64,000 nt of DNA from Methylomonas montana (GTDB lineage: Bacteria > Pseudomonadota > Gammaproteobacteria > Methylococcales > Methylomonadaceae), in contig NZ_CP129884.1 in NCBI RefSeq assembly GCF_030490285.1, forward strand, positions 3,906,001-3,970,000, written 5' to 3'. Position numbers and translations under genes: made by a program. Below the pieces are notes generated by a model that saw only the letters and a list, made by a program, of their open reading frames with translations, was not told the origin of the DNA and searched no databases. Below are positions 26,643-36,157 of the stretch, in pieces (position 1 is the stretch's first letter; the number at the start of each line of letters is the position of its first letter).

Positions 26643-27095
26643 ATGAAACGCTTTTTCATATTAATTTTTCTGAGCGCCATCGGCGCAGCGCCGGCCTGGG
26701 CCGACTGGGACCCTGAACTGGAGGCGCGCGAACAAGCCGAACGCGCGGCGGCTCAGCGCGTCGAGCAGGAAAAACAACGGGAGATGCAGAAAATACGTAG
26801 CGAGGCGGAAGCCAAAGCCAATAAGGCCAGCATGGACAGCAAACGCCAAACCCTGGGCGCGGCGGCCAACGGCAAATCGGATGCGGAAGTGAATCGCTTA
26901 TACGACGCCAAGATCAAACAGACTACCGAGGAGGCCAATCGCGTTGCTCAGGAGGCTCGCAGCGCGCTCAGTCAAGGCCAAGGCGCCGCGGCAGTGAAAC
27001 GAGTCACCGGCAAAACGCTGCAAGAACTGGAAAACATGTCGGATCAAGAAGCCGACGCCTTGGCTCGGGAAATGGAAAAAAAGTACGGACAATGA
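26643..27095 (+). CDS. Secreted coiled-coil protein of unknown function
   Basis: A 150-residue protein with a clear signal peptide (MKRFFILIFLSAIGAAPAWA, cut before DWDP). The mature chain is almost wholly charged helix rich in Glu, Lys, Arg, Ala and Gln (AEAKANKASMDSKRQTL), likely a periplasmic coiled coil. GGGAG precedes the ATG. The stop overlaps the next start by four bases (ATGA), so it is coupled to a HEPN-MNT pair, an unusual partner for an exported protein. I do not recognise a family. Confidence 0.7.
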   Translation: MKRFFILIFLSAIGAAPAWADWDPELEAREQAERAAAQRVEQEKQREMQKIRSEAEAKANKASMDSKRQTLGAAANGKSDAEVNRLYDAKIKQTTEEANRVAQEARSALSQGQGAAAVKRVTGKTLQELENMSDQEADALAREMEKKYGQ

Positions 27096-27508
27096 ACCGT
27101 CAAGATATTCGCTGGCAGCAGCGCTTTAATAACTTTCAGCGGGCTTTTCTATTGCTACGCGAAGCGATGGAGAAGGATTCGAACCAACTCAGCCAACTCG
27201 AAAAAGAAGGCATCATTCAGCGTTTCGAATATACCTTTGAACTGGCCTGGAAAGTCTTAAAAGACAAAATGGAAAACGATGGCATCGTGCTGGACCAGAT
27301 TTCGCCAAAAGCCGTGGTCAGGCAAGCATTTGCCGCGAAATACATTCAGACACCGGAAACCTGGTTAAAGATGATAGGTGACCGCAATTTAATGAGCCAT
27401 ACCTACGATTTTGCTAAATTTGAAGAGGTGATTGAATCCATCCGGCACCAGTATTTACCAATGCTGGACGAATGGTATTTGGCATTATTAACGGAAATCC
27501 AAACTTGA
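27092..27508 (+). CDS. HEPN-domain protein (HI0074-type), toxin of a HEPN-MNT module
   Basis: A 138-residue helical protein of the nucleotidyltransferase substrate-binding family. It has LEKEGIIQRFEYTFELAWKV and the HEPN RNase motif RNLMSH (R-x4-H). HEPN members paired with an MNT nucleotidyltransferase act as RNase toxins that the partner neutralises by nucleotide transfer (established for several pairs). It overlaps the upstream secreted-protein gene by four bases and the MNT gene by 37 bases, or by three if the TTG start is used. Confidence 0.85.
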   Translation: MNRQDIRWQQRFNNFQRAFLLLREAMEKDSNQLSQLEKEGIIQRFEYTFELAWKVLKDKMENDGIVLDQISPKAVVRQAFAAKYIQTPETWLKMIGDRNLMSHTYDFAKFEEVIESIRHQYLPMLDEWYLALLTEIQT

Positions 27509-27840
27509 TTCGCGATCAGGGGCTTGACTCGCCCACCCTAGCCATACTGCAACGAATATTTACAAAATATCCGGCTATCGAACAAGTCAAACTCTATGGT
27601 TCACGCGCAAAAGGCACGCACGGCGACCACAGCGATATCGATTTGGTCGCGTTCGGCTTTGGTCTAAACCGCTTCGTCATCGCCGAAGTATTGATGGACC
27701 TTGACGATACTGAAATTCCCTATCTCGTCGACCTGCAAAACTACCACGAGTTAAAAAATCGCCGCTTGATCGAACATATAGACCGAGTCGGCATCACGAT
27801 TTACCAAAAAAAAACGTGTATGGAAAACTCGGCCGGATAA
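27472..27840 (+). CDS. MNT-type minimal nucleotidyltransferase, antitoxin
   Basis: A 122-residue protein with the nucleotidyltransferase signature LYGSRAKGTHGDHSDIDLVAF: the GS motif and two catalytic aspartates are present. It is the expected antitoxin of the preceding HEPN gene. The ATG at 27472 overlaps the HEPN gene; a TTG at 27505, overlapping its TGA, is an alternative start that gives a chain closer to the usual length. Confidence 0.85.
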   Translation: MVFGIINGNPNLIRDQGLDSPTLAILQRIFTKYPAIEQVKLYGSRAKGTHGDHSDIDLVAFGFGLNRFVIAEVLMDLDDTEIPYLVDLQNYHELKNRRLIEHIDRVGITIYQKKTCMENSAG

Positions 27841-27888
27841 CCCAACCCTAAAAAGGAAACGGAAAACGTTACACCTAACCTGAAAACC

Positions 27889-28218
27889 TTACTCGCCGTC
27901 GATCTCCTGTTCCAGCAAAGTCCGCAGTTCGGCCGGCATTTCCAGGGTTTCGGGATCCCAACCCTCCATCTCCAATACATCCTTTAGACAATCTTCCATG
28001 ATCCGATGGGCTTGTCGGCTGGCTGCGGCGATGCGTTCGTGCACCTTGGTTTGCAACTCGCCACGGCTACGATCCGAACAATTGGCTTGATAGTCGAACA
28101 GCTTACGCAAGCTGTCTATCTGCACGCCAACCTGCGACGGGCAGGAACACAAATAAAGGATGGCCTGGACATTGATGCGTTGCAGTTGCACATTGCTGAA
28201 TCGGGTTTCTAATTTCAT
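27889..28218 (-). CDS. Hypothetical protein
   Basis: A 109-residue soluble, mostly helical protein (MKLETRFSNVQLQRINVQAI, four cysteines). There is no signal peptide, membrane segment or family motif that I recognise. Its end faces the MNT gene end 48 bases away. It lies just after the phosphoketolase on the same strand, with a 100-base gap, and could be part of that transcript. Confidence 0.5.
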   Translation of the reverse strand: MKLETRFSNVQLQRINVQAILYLCSCPSQVGVQIDSLRKLFDYQANCSDRSRGELQTKVHERIAAASRQAHRIMEDCLKDVLEMEGWDPETLEMPAELRTLLEQEIDGE

Positions 28219-28320
28219 GCGTTGGGCTCTCGATGCGATCGTTTCTGATAATGATTAGGCTCCGGCCGTCATGGAGCGGATTTCTCCACCCATCGCGCCC
28301 GAGCCGGGCCAGCGATTGGC

Positions 28321-30690
28321 CTATAAAGGCCACAGCCAGTTATCAACCTCGGGCAAGTCCACGCCATATTCATAGGCATAGTTGCGGCATTCGATCTGCC
28401 GGTCGCGCAGCTTTTCCTTGACGTGGGCGCCGGCCACCCGTAGTGCCGGAATCCGGTCTATCACGTCGATCGCCAGACTGAAACGGTCGATTTCGTTCTG
28501 AATCGCCAGCTCCAACGGCGTATTGATGCTGCCTTTCTCCTTGTAACCGCGCACATGCAGATTCTTGTGATTGGTGCGGCGATAAGTCAGCCGGTGAATC
28601 AGCCAAGGATAGCCGTGGAAATTGAAGATCACCGGCTTGTCGATGGTGAACAGGCTGTCAAAATCCCTGTCGCTTAGGCCATGCGGATGTTCACTGGCCG
28701 GCGTCAGCCGATACAGGTCCACGACATTCACAAATCTAATTTTCAATTGCGGAAAGTGTTCCCTGAGCAGCATCAACGCCGCCAGCGCTTCCTTGGTGGG
28801 AATGTCGCCGGCGCTGGCCAACACCACGTCCGGCTCGCCGCCGGCATCGTTGCTGGCCCACTCCCAGATACCGATACCCTTGGTGCAATGCTTGATCGCC
28901 GCATCCATGTCCAGATACTGCACATGCTTCTGCTTGTCGCAGACGATGACGTTGATGTAATCGGTGCTTTGCAGGCAATGATTCGCCACCGACAGCAGGC
29001 AGTTGACGTCGGGCGGCAGATAAATCCGGGTGACTTTCGGGCTTTTGTTGACCACCACATCCAGAAAACCGGGATCCTGATGGGTAAAGCCGTTGTGATC
29101 CTGGCGCCAGACCGTGGATGTAATCAACAGATTCAAGGACGATACCGACGCCCGCCAGGAAATGGCTTGAGTCATCGCCAGCCATTTGGCGTGCTGATTG
29201 AACATCGAATCGATCACGTGCACGAAGGCTTCGTAGGTCGAGAAAAAGCCGTGGCGGCCGGTCAGCAAATAACCTTCCAGCCAACCTTCCAAGGTATGTT
29301 CGGACAGCATTTCCATCACCCGGCCATCGCTGGCCAGCTCGCCGCCGTCCGCATCTTCCGGCAGCGTGTCGGCCAGCCAGGTTTTCTTGCTGACTTCGTA
29401 GATCGCATCCAGCTTGTTGGATGAATTTTCGTCCGGGCCGAACACCCGAAAATTGTGCATATTTTCCGCCATGATGTCGCGCAGAAACTTGCCCAGCGGC
29501 CGGGTATTTTCGGCTGTGATCTTGCCGGGACCGGGCAAAGCTACTGCGTAATCGCGAAAATCCGGCATTCGCAAGGCCCGACGCAGGACGCCGCCATTGC
29601 TATGCGGATTGGCACTCATCCGCCGATTACCTTTCGGCGCCAAGGCTTTCAAATCCGGTCGCAAGCGGCCGTCGGCATCGAACAGTTCCTCGGGTTTATA
29701 ACTGCGCAGCCAGGCTTCCAGTTGTTGCAGATGCTCCGGATTGTCGCGCACTGCGCTGAGCGGCACCTGATGAGCGCGCCAAAAACCTTCGACTTTGTGC
29801 TTATCGACAGTTTTCGGACCGGTCCAGCCCTTGGGCGAACGCAGCACGATCATCGGCCAACGTGGCCTGCTTGCCGTGCCGCTGGCACGGGCGTCGCGCT
29901 GGATGCGACGAATTTCGGTCAGACAGGTTTCCAGCGTCTCCGCCATCAGCTGGTGCATGGTTAGCGGCTCGTCGCCTTCGACGAAATAAGGCGTCCAGCC
30001 GTAACCCTTGAACAGGTCTTCCAACTCTTCGTGAGAGATCCGGGACAGCAGGGTTGGATTATTGATCTTGTAACCGTTCAGATGCAGGATGGGTAGCACC
30101 GCGCCATCGCGGAGCGGATTTAAAAACTTATTGGAATGCCAGGACGTCGCTAACGCCGCGGTTTCCGCCTCGCCGTCGCCGACCACCGCCGCGACCAGCA
30201 AATCCGGATTATCGTAAGCCGCGCCGAACGCATGAGAAATGCTATAGCCCAGTTCGCCGCCTTCGTGAATCGAGCCCGGCGTCTCCGGCGTGCAATGGCT
30301 GCCAATGCCGCCCGGAAACGAGAACTCCTTGAAGAACTCGCGTAAGCCTTCTTCATCCTCGCCTTTGTTCGGATATATCTCGCTATACGTGCCTTCCAGA
30401 TAGATCGGCGCCAGCACGCCCGGCGCGCCGTGGCCGGGGCCGGCAATGAACAAGGTATTTTGATCGTACTTATTGATCAGCCGGTTCAGGTGAATATAGC
30501 AAAAACTCAAGCCGGGACTGGAACCCCAGTGCCCCAGTAGCCGGCGCTTGATATGCTTGGGCTCGAGCGGCTGCCTGAGCAGAGGGTTGTCCTGCAGATA
30601 AATCATGCCGGCCGCCAGATAATTGCAGGCCCGCCAATAGGCGTCGATGGCTTGCAGTTCGTTGTCGGACAATGCGAACGAGGTATTCAT
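28321..30690 (-). CDS. xfp: Phosphoketolase (xylulose-5-P / fructose-6-P)
   Basis: A 789-residue thiamine diphosphate enzyme that splits xylulose 5-phosphate (and often fructose 6-phosphate) with phosphate to acetyl phosphate and a shorter sugar phosphate. Typical blocks are [21 protein letters not shown], the ThDP site [19 protein letters not shown], and KGWTGPK. GGAG lies six bases before the ATG at 30690; the frame is open four codons upstream. In methanotrophs it links the ribulose monophosphate cycle to acetate and acetyl-CoA (established for relatives). Confidence 0.95.
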   Translation of the reverse strand: MNTSFALSDNELQAIDAYWRACNYLAAGMIYLQDNPLLRQPLEPKHIKRRLLGHWGSSPGLSFCYIHLNRLINKYDQNTLFIAGPGHGAPGVLAPIYLEGTYSEIYPNKGEDEEGLREFFKEFSFPGGIGSHCTPETPGSIHEGGELGYSISHAFGAAYDNPDLLVAAVVGDGEAETAALATSWHSNKFLNPLRDGAVLPILHLNGYKINNPTLLSRISHEELEDLFKGYGWTPYFVEGDEPLTMHQLMAETLETCLTEIRRIQRDARASGTASRPRWPMIVLRSPKGWTGPKTVDKHKVEGFWRAHQVPLSAVRDNPEHLQQLEAWLRSYKPEELFDADGRLRPDLKALAPKGNRRMSANPHSNGGVLRRALRMPDFRDYAVALPGPGKITAENTRPLGKFLRDIMAENMHNFRVFGPDENSSNKLDAIYEVSKKTWLADTLPEDADGGELASDGRVMEMLSEHTLEGWLEGYLLTGRHGFFSTYEAFVHVIDSMFNQHAKWLAMTQAISWRASVSSLNLLITSTVWRQDHNGFTHQDPGFLDVVVNKSPKVTRIYLPPDVNCLLSVANHCLQSTDYINVIVCDKQKHVQYLDMDAAIKHCTKGIGIWEWASNDAGGEPDVVLASAGDIPTKEALAALMLLREHFPQLKIRFVNVVDLYRLTPASEHPHGLSDRDFDSLFTIDKPVIFNFHGYPWLIHRLTYRRTNHKNLHVRGYKEKGSINTPLELAIQNEIDRFSLAIDVIDRIPALRVAGAHVKEKLRDRQIECRNYAYEYGVDLPEVDNWLWPL

Positions 30691-30820
30691 GAGGACTCCC
30701 ACGGCTGTATCAAAAACGCGCTAAACGATAAAACGATCTGGCAGCATCCCGAGCGGCCTAAATCGATGGCCGACGGAGCCGACTTGGTAGACTAACTGTA
30801 GTCGCTAAACCAAACCGACG

Positions 30821-31288
30821 CTACTTGCGCGAGCGCTTTTTAGCGGCCGATTTTTTTGCGGATGTCTTCTTCGCAGCCTTTTTATGTGTGGCGGATTTTT
30901 TTCGTGGACTGCTGTGCTGTTGCGGCACCGGCTGCTTCACTGCGGCCGCCTTGTCCGACTCGTCGGCTGCCGCTTCGCTTTCCGGCGGAAAATCGGGCAC
31001 CGCCAACGTCGCGGCGGGTGCAGCTTCGTTGCCGTCATCCAGCGTCGGGCGGTCGCAATCCGGTAGGTCTTGCTCTTCGGGCGAACAAATCACCCGATAG
31101 ATGATCTTTCTATCGTTGGGTTTGGCCGGGGCCGGTGCGGCGGGATTGGCGGCCGGCGCGGTGTCGTCGGAGATTCTGCCCAGCAATTCGGCAGGCGCCT
31201 GACCGCTATATATCCATACGCTCAACAGCAGGCTCAGACGGCCAAGGATGAGTTTTGAGCGGCACTCGCAGCCGCGCACGTTCGCCAT
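30821..31288 (-). CDS. Exported protein with lysine/alanine-rich histone-like tail
   Basis: A 155-residue protein. A hydrophobic segment near residues 14-31 (LILGRLSLLLSVWIYSG) may be a signal anchor. The middle is Pro/Ala/Asp-rich. The last 35 residues are nearly all Lys, Ala, Ser and Thr in AKK/SAK repeats, like histone H1-type tails. It follows mazG by four bases. No known function; a nucleic-acid or cell-wall polyanion binding tail is only a guess. Confidence 0.55.
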   Translation of the reverse strand: MANVRGCECRSKLILGRLSLLLSVWIYSGQAPAELLGRISDDTAPAANPAAPAPAKPNDRKIIYRVICSPEEQDLPDCDRPTLDDGNEAAPAATLAVPDFPPESEAAADESDKAAAVKQPVPQQHSSPRKKSATHKKAAKKTSAKKSAAKKRSRK

Positions 31289-31292
31289 TGCT

Positions 31293-32093
31293 CTATGCCT
31301 TTTTCAAATGCCGTTTGGCTTCGTTCCACAAGCCGTCCAGTTCCGCCAGCTCGCAATCGCGTAAAACCCGGCCGGACGCTTCCACTTGCTTTTCGATGTA
31401 ATTAAAGCGACGGGTGAATTTTTTGGTGGCTTCGCGCAATGCTATTTCCGGATTGACTTTAAGGTGCCGGGCCAGATTGACCACCACCAACAGCAAATCG
31501 CCGATTTCTTCTTGAATATGCGGCTGGTCGCCTGACTGCCAGGCTTCGTGGACTTCCTGCAATTCTTCGCGGACCTTGTCGAACACCGGCTCGGCTTCCG
31601 GCCAGTCGAAACCATGGCTGGCGGCGCGATTCTGGATTTTCTCGCACTGCACCAAGGCCGGCAGACTATGGGCAACGCCGTCCAGCACGCTTTCAGTCTG
31701 CACAGGCTTTTTCAAACGCCGTTCCTGAGCTTTGGCTTCGTCCCAGGCTTGTTGGCGTTGTTCGTCGCTGTCGAATTTGGCATCGGCGAACACATGCGGA
31801 TGCCGACTGACCAGCTTTTCGCCGATCGCCGCAGATACCTGCTCGAAATCGAACAAGCCGCGTTCTTCGGCGATGCGCGAGTGAAACACCACTTGCAACA
31901 GCAAATCACCCAGCTCGCCGCGTAAATCGTCGAAGTCGTTACGCTCGATGGCGTCGGCGACTTCGTAAGCTTCTTCGATGGTGTAGGGAATCAGGCTGTA
32001 AAAATCCTGCTTGACGTCCCAGGCGCAACCCTTTTCAGGGTCGCGCAAGCGAGCCATCAAGGCCAGCAGTTCCTGGGTTTTATTCAGACTCAA
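31293..32093 (-). CDS. mazG: Nucleoside triphosphate pyrophosphohydrolase MazG
   Basis: A 266-residue housekeeping enzyme that hydrolyses NTPs to NMP and PPi. The duplicated MazG fold is seen: MARLRDPEKGCAWDVKQ, EEAYEVADAI with EELGDLL-type metal ligands (RGELGDLLLQVVFHSRIAEE), and the repeat EIGDLLLVVVNLARHLKV. The length is normal. It overlaps the upstream kinase gene by four bases. Confidence 0.95.
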   Translation of the reverse strand: MSLNKTQELLALMARLRDPEKGCAWDVKQDFYSLIPYTIEEAYEVADAIERNDFDDLRGELGDLLLQVVFHSRIAEERGLFDFEQVSAAIGEKLVSRHPHVFADAKFDSDEQRQQAWDEAKAQERRLKKPVQTESVLDGVAHSLPALVQCEKIQNRAASHGFDWPEAEPVFDKVREELQEVHEAWQSGDQPHIQEEIGDLLLVVVNLARHLKVNPEIALREATKKFTRRFNYIEKQVEASGRVLRDCELAELDGLWNEAKRHLKKA

Positions 32094-33022
32094 AATGTCG
32101 AACCGAACGTGTCCTGATAGCGTTGTTTGAATTCCGCCATCGTAAAGGTGTGGTTCTGGGTACCGTTATGCTCGATTTTGATCGCGCCCAGCAAGGAAGC
32201 AATGCGACCAGTGACATCCCAATCGTAATCGTTGATCAAACCGTACAGCAAACCGGCGCGATAAGCGTCGCCGCAGCCGGTCGGATCCAGCACTTGTTTA
32301 GGCGTGGCCGATGGAATTTCGATGCATTCGCCGCGAGTGTAAATTTTGGAGCCTTTGGCGCCCATGGTGATAATCAATGCGTCGACTTTTTCGGCGATTT
32401 GTTCCAGAGTCAAGCCGGTGCGCTGTTGCATCAACTCCGACTCATAGTCGTTGAAGGTAGCGTAATTCGCTTGCTCCAGGAATGCCAGCAACTCCGCGCC
32501 GTCGAACATCGGCATGCCTTGGCCGGGATCGAAGATAAACGGAATGCCTTGCTCGACGAATTGTTGCGCATGTTCTTGCATGCCCTGCTTGCCGTCCGGC
32601 GAGACGATGCCGATGCTGATTCCAGCATCCAGCGGCACCGTATTGAGATGCGAAAAACTCATCGCGCCGGGGTGGAAAGCGGTGATTTGGTTGTCGTCTT
32701 CGTCGGTGGTGATGTAAGCCTGACCGGTGTAATGATCGTCCAACACTTGAATATAACGGCTGGAGATGCCGCATTGGCTCAGCCATTGCGCATAAGGTTC
32801 GAAATCGTGGCCGACTGTGGCCATGATCGATGGTTCTTCTTGCAACAGCTTCAAATTGTAAGCGATGTTACCGGCGCAACCGCCGTATTCGCGGCGCATG
32901 GCCGGCACCAGGAAAGAGACATTCAAAATATGCACTTTCTCAGGCAAGATGTGATGTTTGAATTTATCGTGAAACACCATGATGGTGTCATAGGCCATGG
33001 AGCCACAGATCAATGCACTCAT
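32090..33022 (-). CDS. PfkB-family carbohydrate/adenosine kinase
   Basis: A 310-residue ribokinase-like enzyme. The N-terminal GGCAGNIAYNLKLL and the C-terminal DPTGCGDAYRAGLL (anion hole and catalytic aspartate) are the two PfkB signatures. Similarity in the first half (ICGSMAYDTIMVF) fits the adenosine kinase-like branch. The substrate is not certain. It is coupled to mazG, so nucleotide metabolism is plausible. Confidence 0.85.
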   Translation of the reverse strand: MSALICGSMAYDTIMVFHDKFKHHILPEKVHILNVSFLVPAMRREYGGCAGNIAYNLKLLQEEPSIMATVGHDFEPYAQWLSQCGISSRYIQVLDDHYTGQAYITTDEDDNQITAFHPGAMSFSHLNTVPLDAGISIGIVSPDGKQGMQEHAQQFVEQGIPFIFDPGQGMPMFDGAELLAFLEQANYATFNDYESELMQQRTGLTLEQIAEKVDALIITMGAKGSKIYTRGECIEIPSATPKQVLDPTGCGDAYRAGLLYGLINDYDWDVTGRIASLLGAIKIEHNGTQNHTFTMAEFKQRYQDTFGSTF

Positions 33023-33097
33023 TATTATCCTTTTGTTAAAAAATTTCGGCGGAGGCTAAGGTAACGGATGTTGGAAACAGGCACAAGGCGAAAAGTG

Positions 33098-33147
33098 AAA
33101 AGCGAAAGACGACGACAGCTATATGGCCTTTCGTCTTTCGCCTTTTT
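33098..33147 (-). terminator. Stem-loop between dgkA and the kinase gene
   Basis: AAAAGCGAAAGACGA (33098-33112) pairs with TCGTCTTTCGCCTTTT (33131-33146) with one mismatch. It is T-rich on both exits, so it could end dgkA transcription. Confidence 0.6.
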
Positions 33148-33148
33148 C

Positions 33149-33508
33149 TTATAACAAAATCAACGCCCAGGTCACGCCCGCCCAAATCAAGGACAGCATT
33201 ACCGCCGCCGAGCCGATGTCCTTGGCTCGGCCGGATAACTCGTGATGCTCGAAACCGACGCGGTCCACCACAGCTTCCACTGCGGAATTCAACAACTCCA
33301 CCAGCAATACCAAGACTACACTGCCGATCAACAAGGCTTTTTCGATAGCGGTGTGGCCCAGCCAGATCGCCAGCGGCGTGGTCACCACGAACAGCGCTAC
33401 TTCCTGGCGAAACGCCTCTTCATGTTGCCAAGTGGCCTTGAAGCCGGCAATCGAGAAAAAACAGGCATTGATCAGCCGCTTAAATCCCTTTGCATTTTGA
33501 TTTGCCAT
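33149..33508 (-). CDS. dgkA: Diacylglycerol kinase DgkA
   Basis: A 119-residue small integral membrane kinase that recycles diacylglycerol to phosphatidic acid. Three hydrophobic helices and the family motif ELLNSAVEAVVDRVG followed by HELSGRAKDIGSAAV are intact. The length equals the E. coli protein. It lies nine bases downstream of gcvH and may share its transcript. Confidence 0.95.
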   Translation of the reverse strand: MANQNAKGFKRLINACFFSIAGFKATWQHEEAFRQEVALFVVTTPLAIWLGHTAIEKALLIGSVVLVLLVELLNSAVEAVVDRVGFEHHELSGRAKDIGSAAVMLSLIWAGVTWALILL

Positions 33509-33517
33509 AGACCGGTC

Positions 33518-33901
33518 CTATTCCTCGATCAGATTCTTGTATGCCTCTGCATCCAACAGTTGTTCCAGTTCGGCCGGATTATCCGCTTTGATGGCAAACA
33601 GCCAGGTTTGATAAGCACCGTCGTTGACCAGCTCCGGTTCGTCTTGAACCGCCTCGTTGACGGCTACCACGCTGCCGCCGACAGGACTGAACAGGTCGGA
33701 CGCGGTTTTGACCGATTCCACCACCGCCAATTGTTCGCCCTGCTTCACTACTCTGCCCACATCGGGCAAACCGATAAAAACGATGTCGCCCAGCTCGGAC
33801 TGCGCGAAGTCGGTAATCCCGACCCGCACGAGGTTGCCGTCTTCCAGCTTGGCCCATTCATGGGTCTGGGCATATCTCAGATTTTCTGGTGTTTCACTCA
33901 T
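33518..33901 (-). CDS. gcvH: Glycine cleavage system H protein
   Basis: A 127-residue lipoyl carrier protein. AVVESVKTASDLFSPV contains the lysine that is lipoylated, and ITDFAQSELGDIVF precedes it. It shuttles the aminomethyl group between P and T proteins; no gcvP or gcvT is nearby. The ATG at 33901 has GAGGG eight bases upstream and is preferred over two earlier ATGs. Confidence 0.95.
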   Translation of the reverse strand: MSETPENLRYAQTHEWAKLEDGNLVRVGITDFAQSELGDIVFIGLPDVGRVVKQGEQLAVVESVKTASDLFSPVGGSVVAVNEAVQDEPELVNDGAYQTWLFAIKADNPAELEQLLDAEAYKNLIEE

Positions 33902-34079
33902 TTGCATTTCCCTCAAGCCTTAACAGTAATCGAAAAGGATAACCGGCTATTTATTTAACACAACAAAAAATTACAAACCCGGCCGGCCCAAACTCTATAA
34001 TCTCCGCCGACCCGAACATGAGCCGACGCTATCCGGCCAGTGTGGCGGAGCCAGTCTTTAAACCACCTTCGATGAATTC

Positions 34080-35105
34080 ATGCGCATTGCACTTCCCCTG
34101 ATTTGCCTGTTTGGCGTCGCTACTCTGCTTACCAACACCGTATCGGCGGACGATGACGATACCGCGCCGCGCCAGCAAACCAAGCCGGCCGCAGTCAGCA
34201 ACGACCCAAATATCTTGCAGTTGGACCAAGCCGGCCAGAAATTAGCCGGCATTCAAACCCGGTCGCTGATAGCCGTCCAGCAAACACCGGAATTTACCGC
34301 TTACGGCACAGTGCTGAATCCGGAACCCTTATTAAATATTCGCCAGCAATACCTGGCTGCCAGCGCGCAACAAGACAGCGCCCAAGCCCGTTATAGCGAG
34401 GCGGCGCAAAACTTGAATCGCACCCGCGACCTGCATCAACAAGACATCGTCTCCACCCGCCGCCTGCAGGAACAACAGGCGGTCTGGCAAGCGGACAAAG
34501 CCAATCTGGCGTCCAATAGTTATCAGCAGCAACTGATCGCCGCCAATAGCCGATTGCTTTGGGGAGACACCTTAAGTAGCTGGTTTACCAGCGCTCAGAA
34601 TAAAAACGCCGCGCAACTACTGGAACATCGCGCGCAATTGCTACAAATCACCCTGCCGGCCAATCACCTGCTCGATCCGGCGGTCAGCGTTATTCATATC
34701 CACGAGCGCGGCCAACGGCAGGCCGCGTTGCCCGCCACGCTGATTTCCGCCGCACCGCAAGTCGACCCGGTGTCGCAAGGCCCGCGCTATTTCTTCAAAT
34801 GCGAGCCGTGTCGCTTGCCGTTCGGTGCTCATGTCACCGCCTGGCTCCCGGAAGGCGGCCAAGCCAGCAGCGGCGTCAACATTCCACAATCTGCCCTGGT
34901 CTGGCATTTGGGGCAGGCTTTTGTATTCGTCAAAACGGATGCCGAACATTTCAGCCGCCGTCCGCTCAGCCAATATACCGCCAACAGCCAAGGCTATTTC
35001 GTGGCAAACGCCTTGCAACCGGGCGAGGAAATCGTCACGACCGGTGCGCAAACCCTGTTGTCGCAACAATTGAAAGGACTGATACCCGACGAGGATAAGG
35101 ACTAG
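34080..35105 (+). CDS. RND efflux periplasmic adaptor protein (HlyD/MFP family)
   Basis: A 341-residue protein with signal peptide (MRIALPLICLFGVATLLTN), a beta-domain start (LAGIQTRSLIAV), a long helical hairpin (AQQDSAQARYSEAAQNLNRT), and a C-terminal membrane-proximal region (IPQSALVWHLGQAFVFV ... GEEIVTTGAQTLL). It would join an RND pump to an outer-membrane channel. Neither partner adjoins it; the only RND gene in the window is at 4.3-7.4 kb. Confidence 0.8.
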   Translation: MRIALPLICLFGVATLLTNTVSADDDDTAPRQQTKPAAVSNDPNILQLDQAGQKLAGIQTRSLIAVQQTPEFTAYGTVLNPEPLLNIRQQYLAASAQQDSAQARYSEAAQNLNRTRDLHQQDIVSTRRLQEQQAVWQADKANLASNSYQQQLIAANSRLLWGDTLSSWFTSAQNKNAAQLLEHRAQLLQITLPANHLLDPAVSVIHIHERGQRQAALPATLISAAPQVDPVSQGPRYFFKCEPCRLPFGAHVTAWLPEGGQASSGVNIPQSALVWHLGQAFVFVKTDAEHFSRRPLSQYTANSQGYFVANALQPGEEIVTTGAQTLLSQQLKGLIPDEDKD

Positions 35106-35116
35106 CAGCGACGGGC

Positions 35117-36157
35117 TTAGCGCTTGATCTGCAACACCTCAACCGTGTCCCAAACCTGTTCGACAAATTCGGCATCCATCGCCGGCATGCCGTCCTTGAG
35201 CCATTGCACGATGATTTTAGCGATATTGGGATAGGTGACATGCACCGCGTGCGGATTGTGTAGCCAATCTTCGATCACCGCATCCTCCAGGTCGTACATG
35301 GTGTGGCCGTAACCCAACTGCTTTAAGGCTTCGGCGTTGGAAATCTGCTCCATTTGCGAATGCAACGGCTTGACCAGAATCTTCTTGCCCAATTGCAAAG
35401 ACTCGCTGGCCAGCTCGAAACCGGCATTGCTGATGATACCGGCACAATCGTACAAGTCTTTTTGAAAACCTTCTCTGGACAGCGGCTTGCAAACGATGTG
35501 CGAATATTTCGACACCGCCGGTTCCGGCGAGTAAACATGAAACTCAAAGTTTTCGAACGGACACAACAGCGTGATCACCGCTTGCGGGTCCTCGAACGGC
35601 AAATAGACGATGATCTTATTGGCCCGGCTGTTTTGTGGAAACTCGGGCGTTTCGATAATCGGCGGCAAGATCGGCTGGCCGAAATGATGCCAGTGCAAGC
35701 CAATACCGATGTCGGCCGGCGCAAAGTATTTCATCACTTGCTCGGCGATTGGGTCGCCGCCGGCCCGCGGAATACCGTGTTTGAATGCATATTGATGACC
35801 GATGCCCAACACTTTTTTCTTTTGCCTTTTCGCGGCCCAGGCGGTAACGGGCTCGAAATCGCTGATCACCAAATCGTAGCCGCTCAAATCCAGGTTATTG
35901 ATGTCTCTGACAAAGCGAATCGGGCTGGCTTCCAAGGCGGTTTTCAGATAACTGACCTGGCCCTTGTGAGTGTTAAAGGTCAAACCGGTCTTGACTTGGT
36001 AGCCGTTGAACACTTCCATGTCGAAGTACTTGTCGGCCGGCCGACCGCTGAATTGAAAAGTCACATCGAAACCAGCCGCGTACAGTTCTTTTGCCATGAC
36101 TCGAGCACGGGTGATGTGGCCATTACCCGTGCCTTGCACGCCATAAAATATTTTCAT
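35117..36157 (-). CDS. Glycosyltransferase of the MJ1255/VC2487 family
   Basis: A 346-residue GT-B fold protein with N-terminal FYGVQGTGNGHITRARVMA and a C-terminal nucleotide-sugar site region (CAGIISNAGFELASESLQLG, then HSQMEQISNA). Proteins of this family are annotated as glycosyltransferases of unknown acceptor. It is coupled by four bases to an upstream PAP2 phosphatase, so the two may act on one lipid-linked product. Confidence 0.8.
   Translation of the reverse strand: MKIFYGVQGTGNGHITRARVMAKELYAAGFDVTFQFSGRPADKYFDMEVFNGYQVKTGLTFNTHKGQVSYLKTALEASPIRFVRDINNLDLSGYDLVISDFEPVTAWAAKRQKKKVLGIGHQYAFKHGIPRAGGDPIAEQVMKYFAPADIGIGLHWHHFGQPILPPIIETPEFPQNSRANKIIVYLPFEDPQAVITLLCPFENFEFHVYSPEPAVSKYSHIVCKPLSREGFQKDLYDCAGIISNAGFELASESLQLGKKILVKPLHSQMEQISNAEALKQLGYGHTMYDLEDAVIEDWLHNPHAVHVTYPNIAKIIVQWLKDGMPAMDAEFVEQVWDTVEVLQIKR

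Noticed and set aside
28736..29284. Minus-strand open frame inside the phosphoketolase gene
   Set aside because: It is out of frame with the clear phosphoketolase protein.
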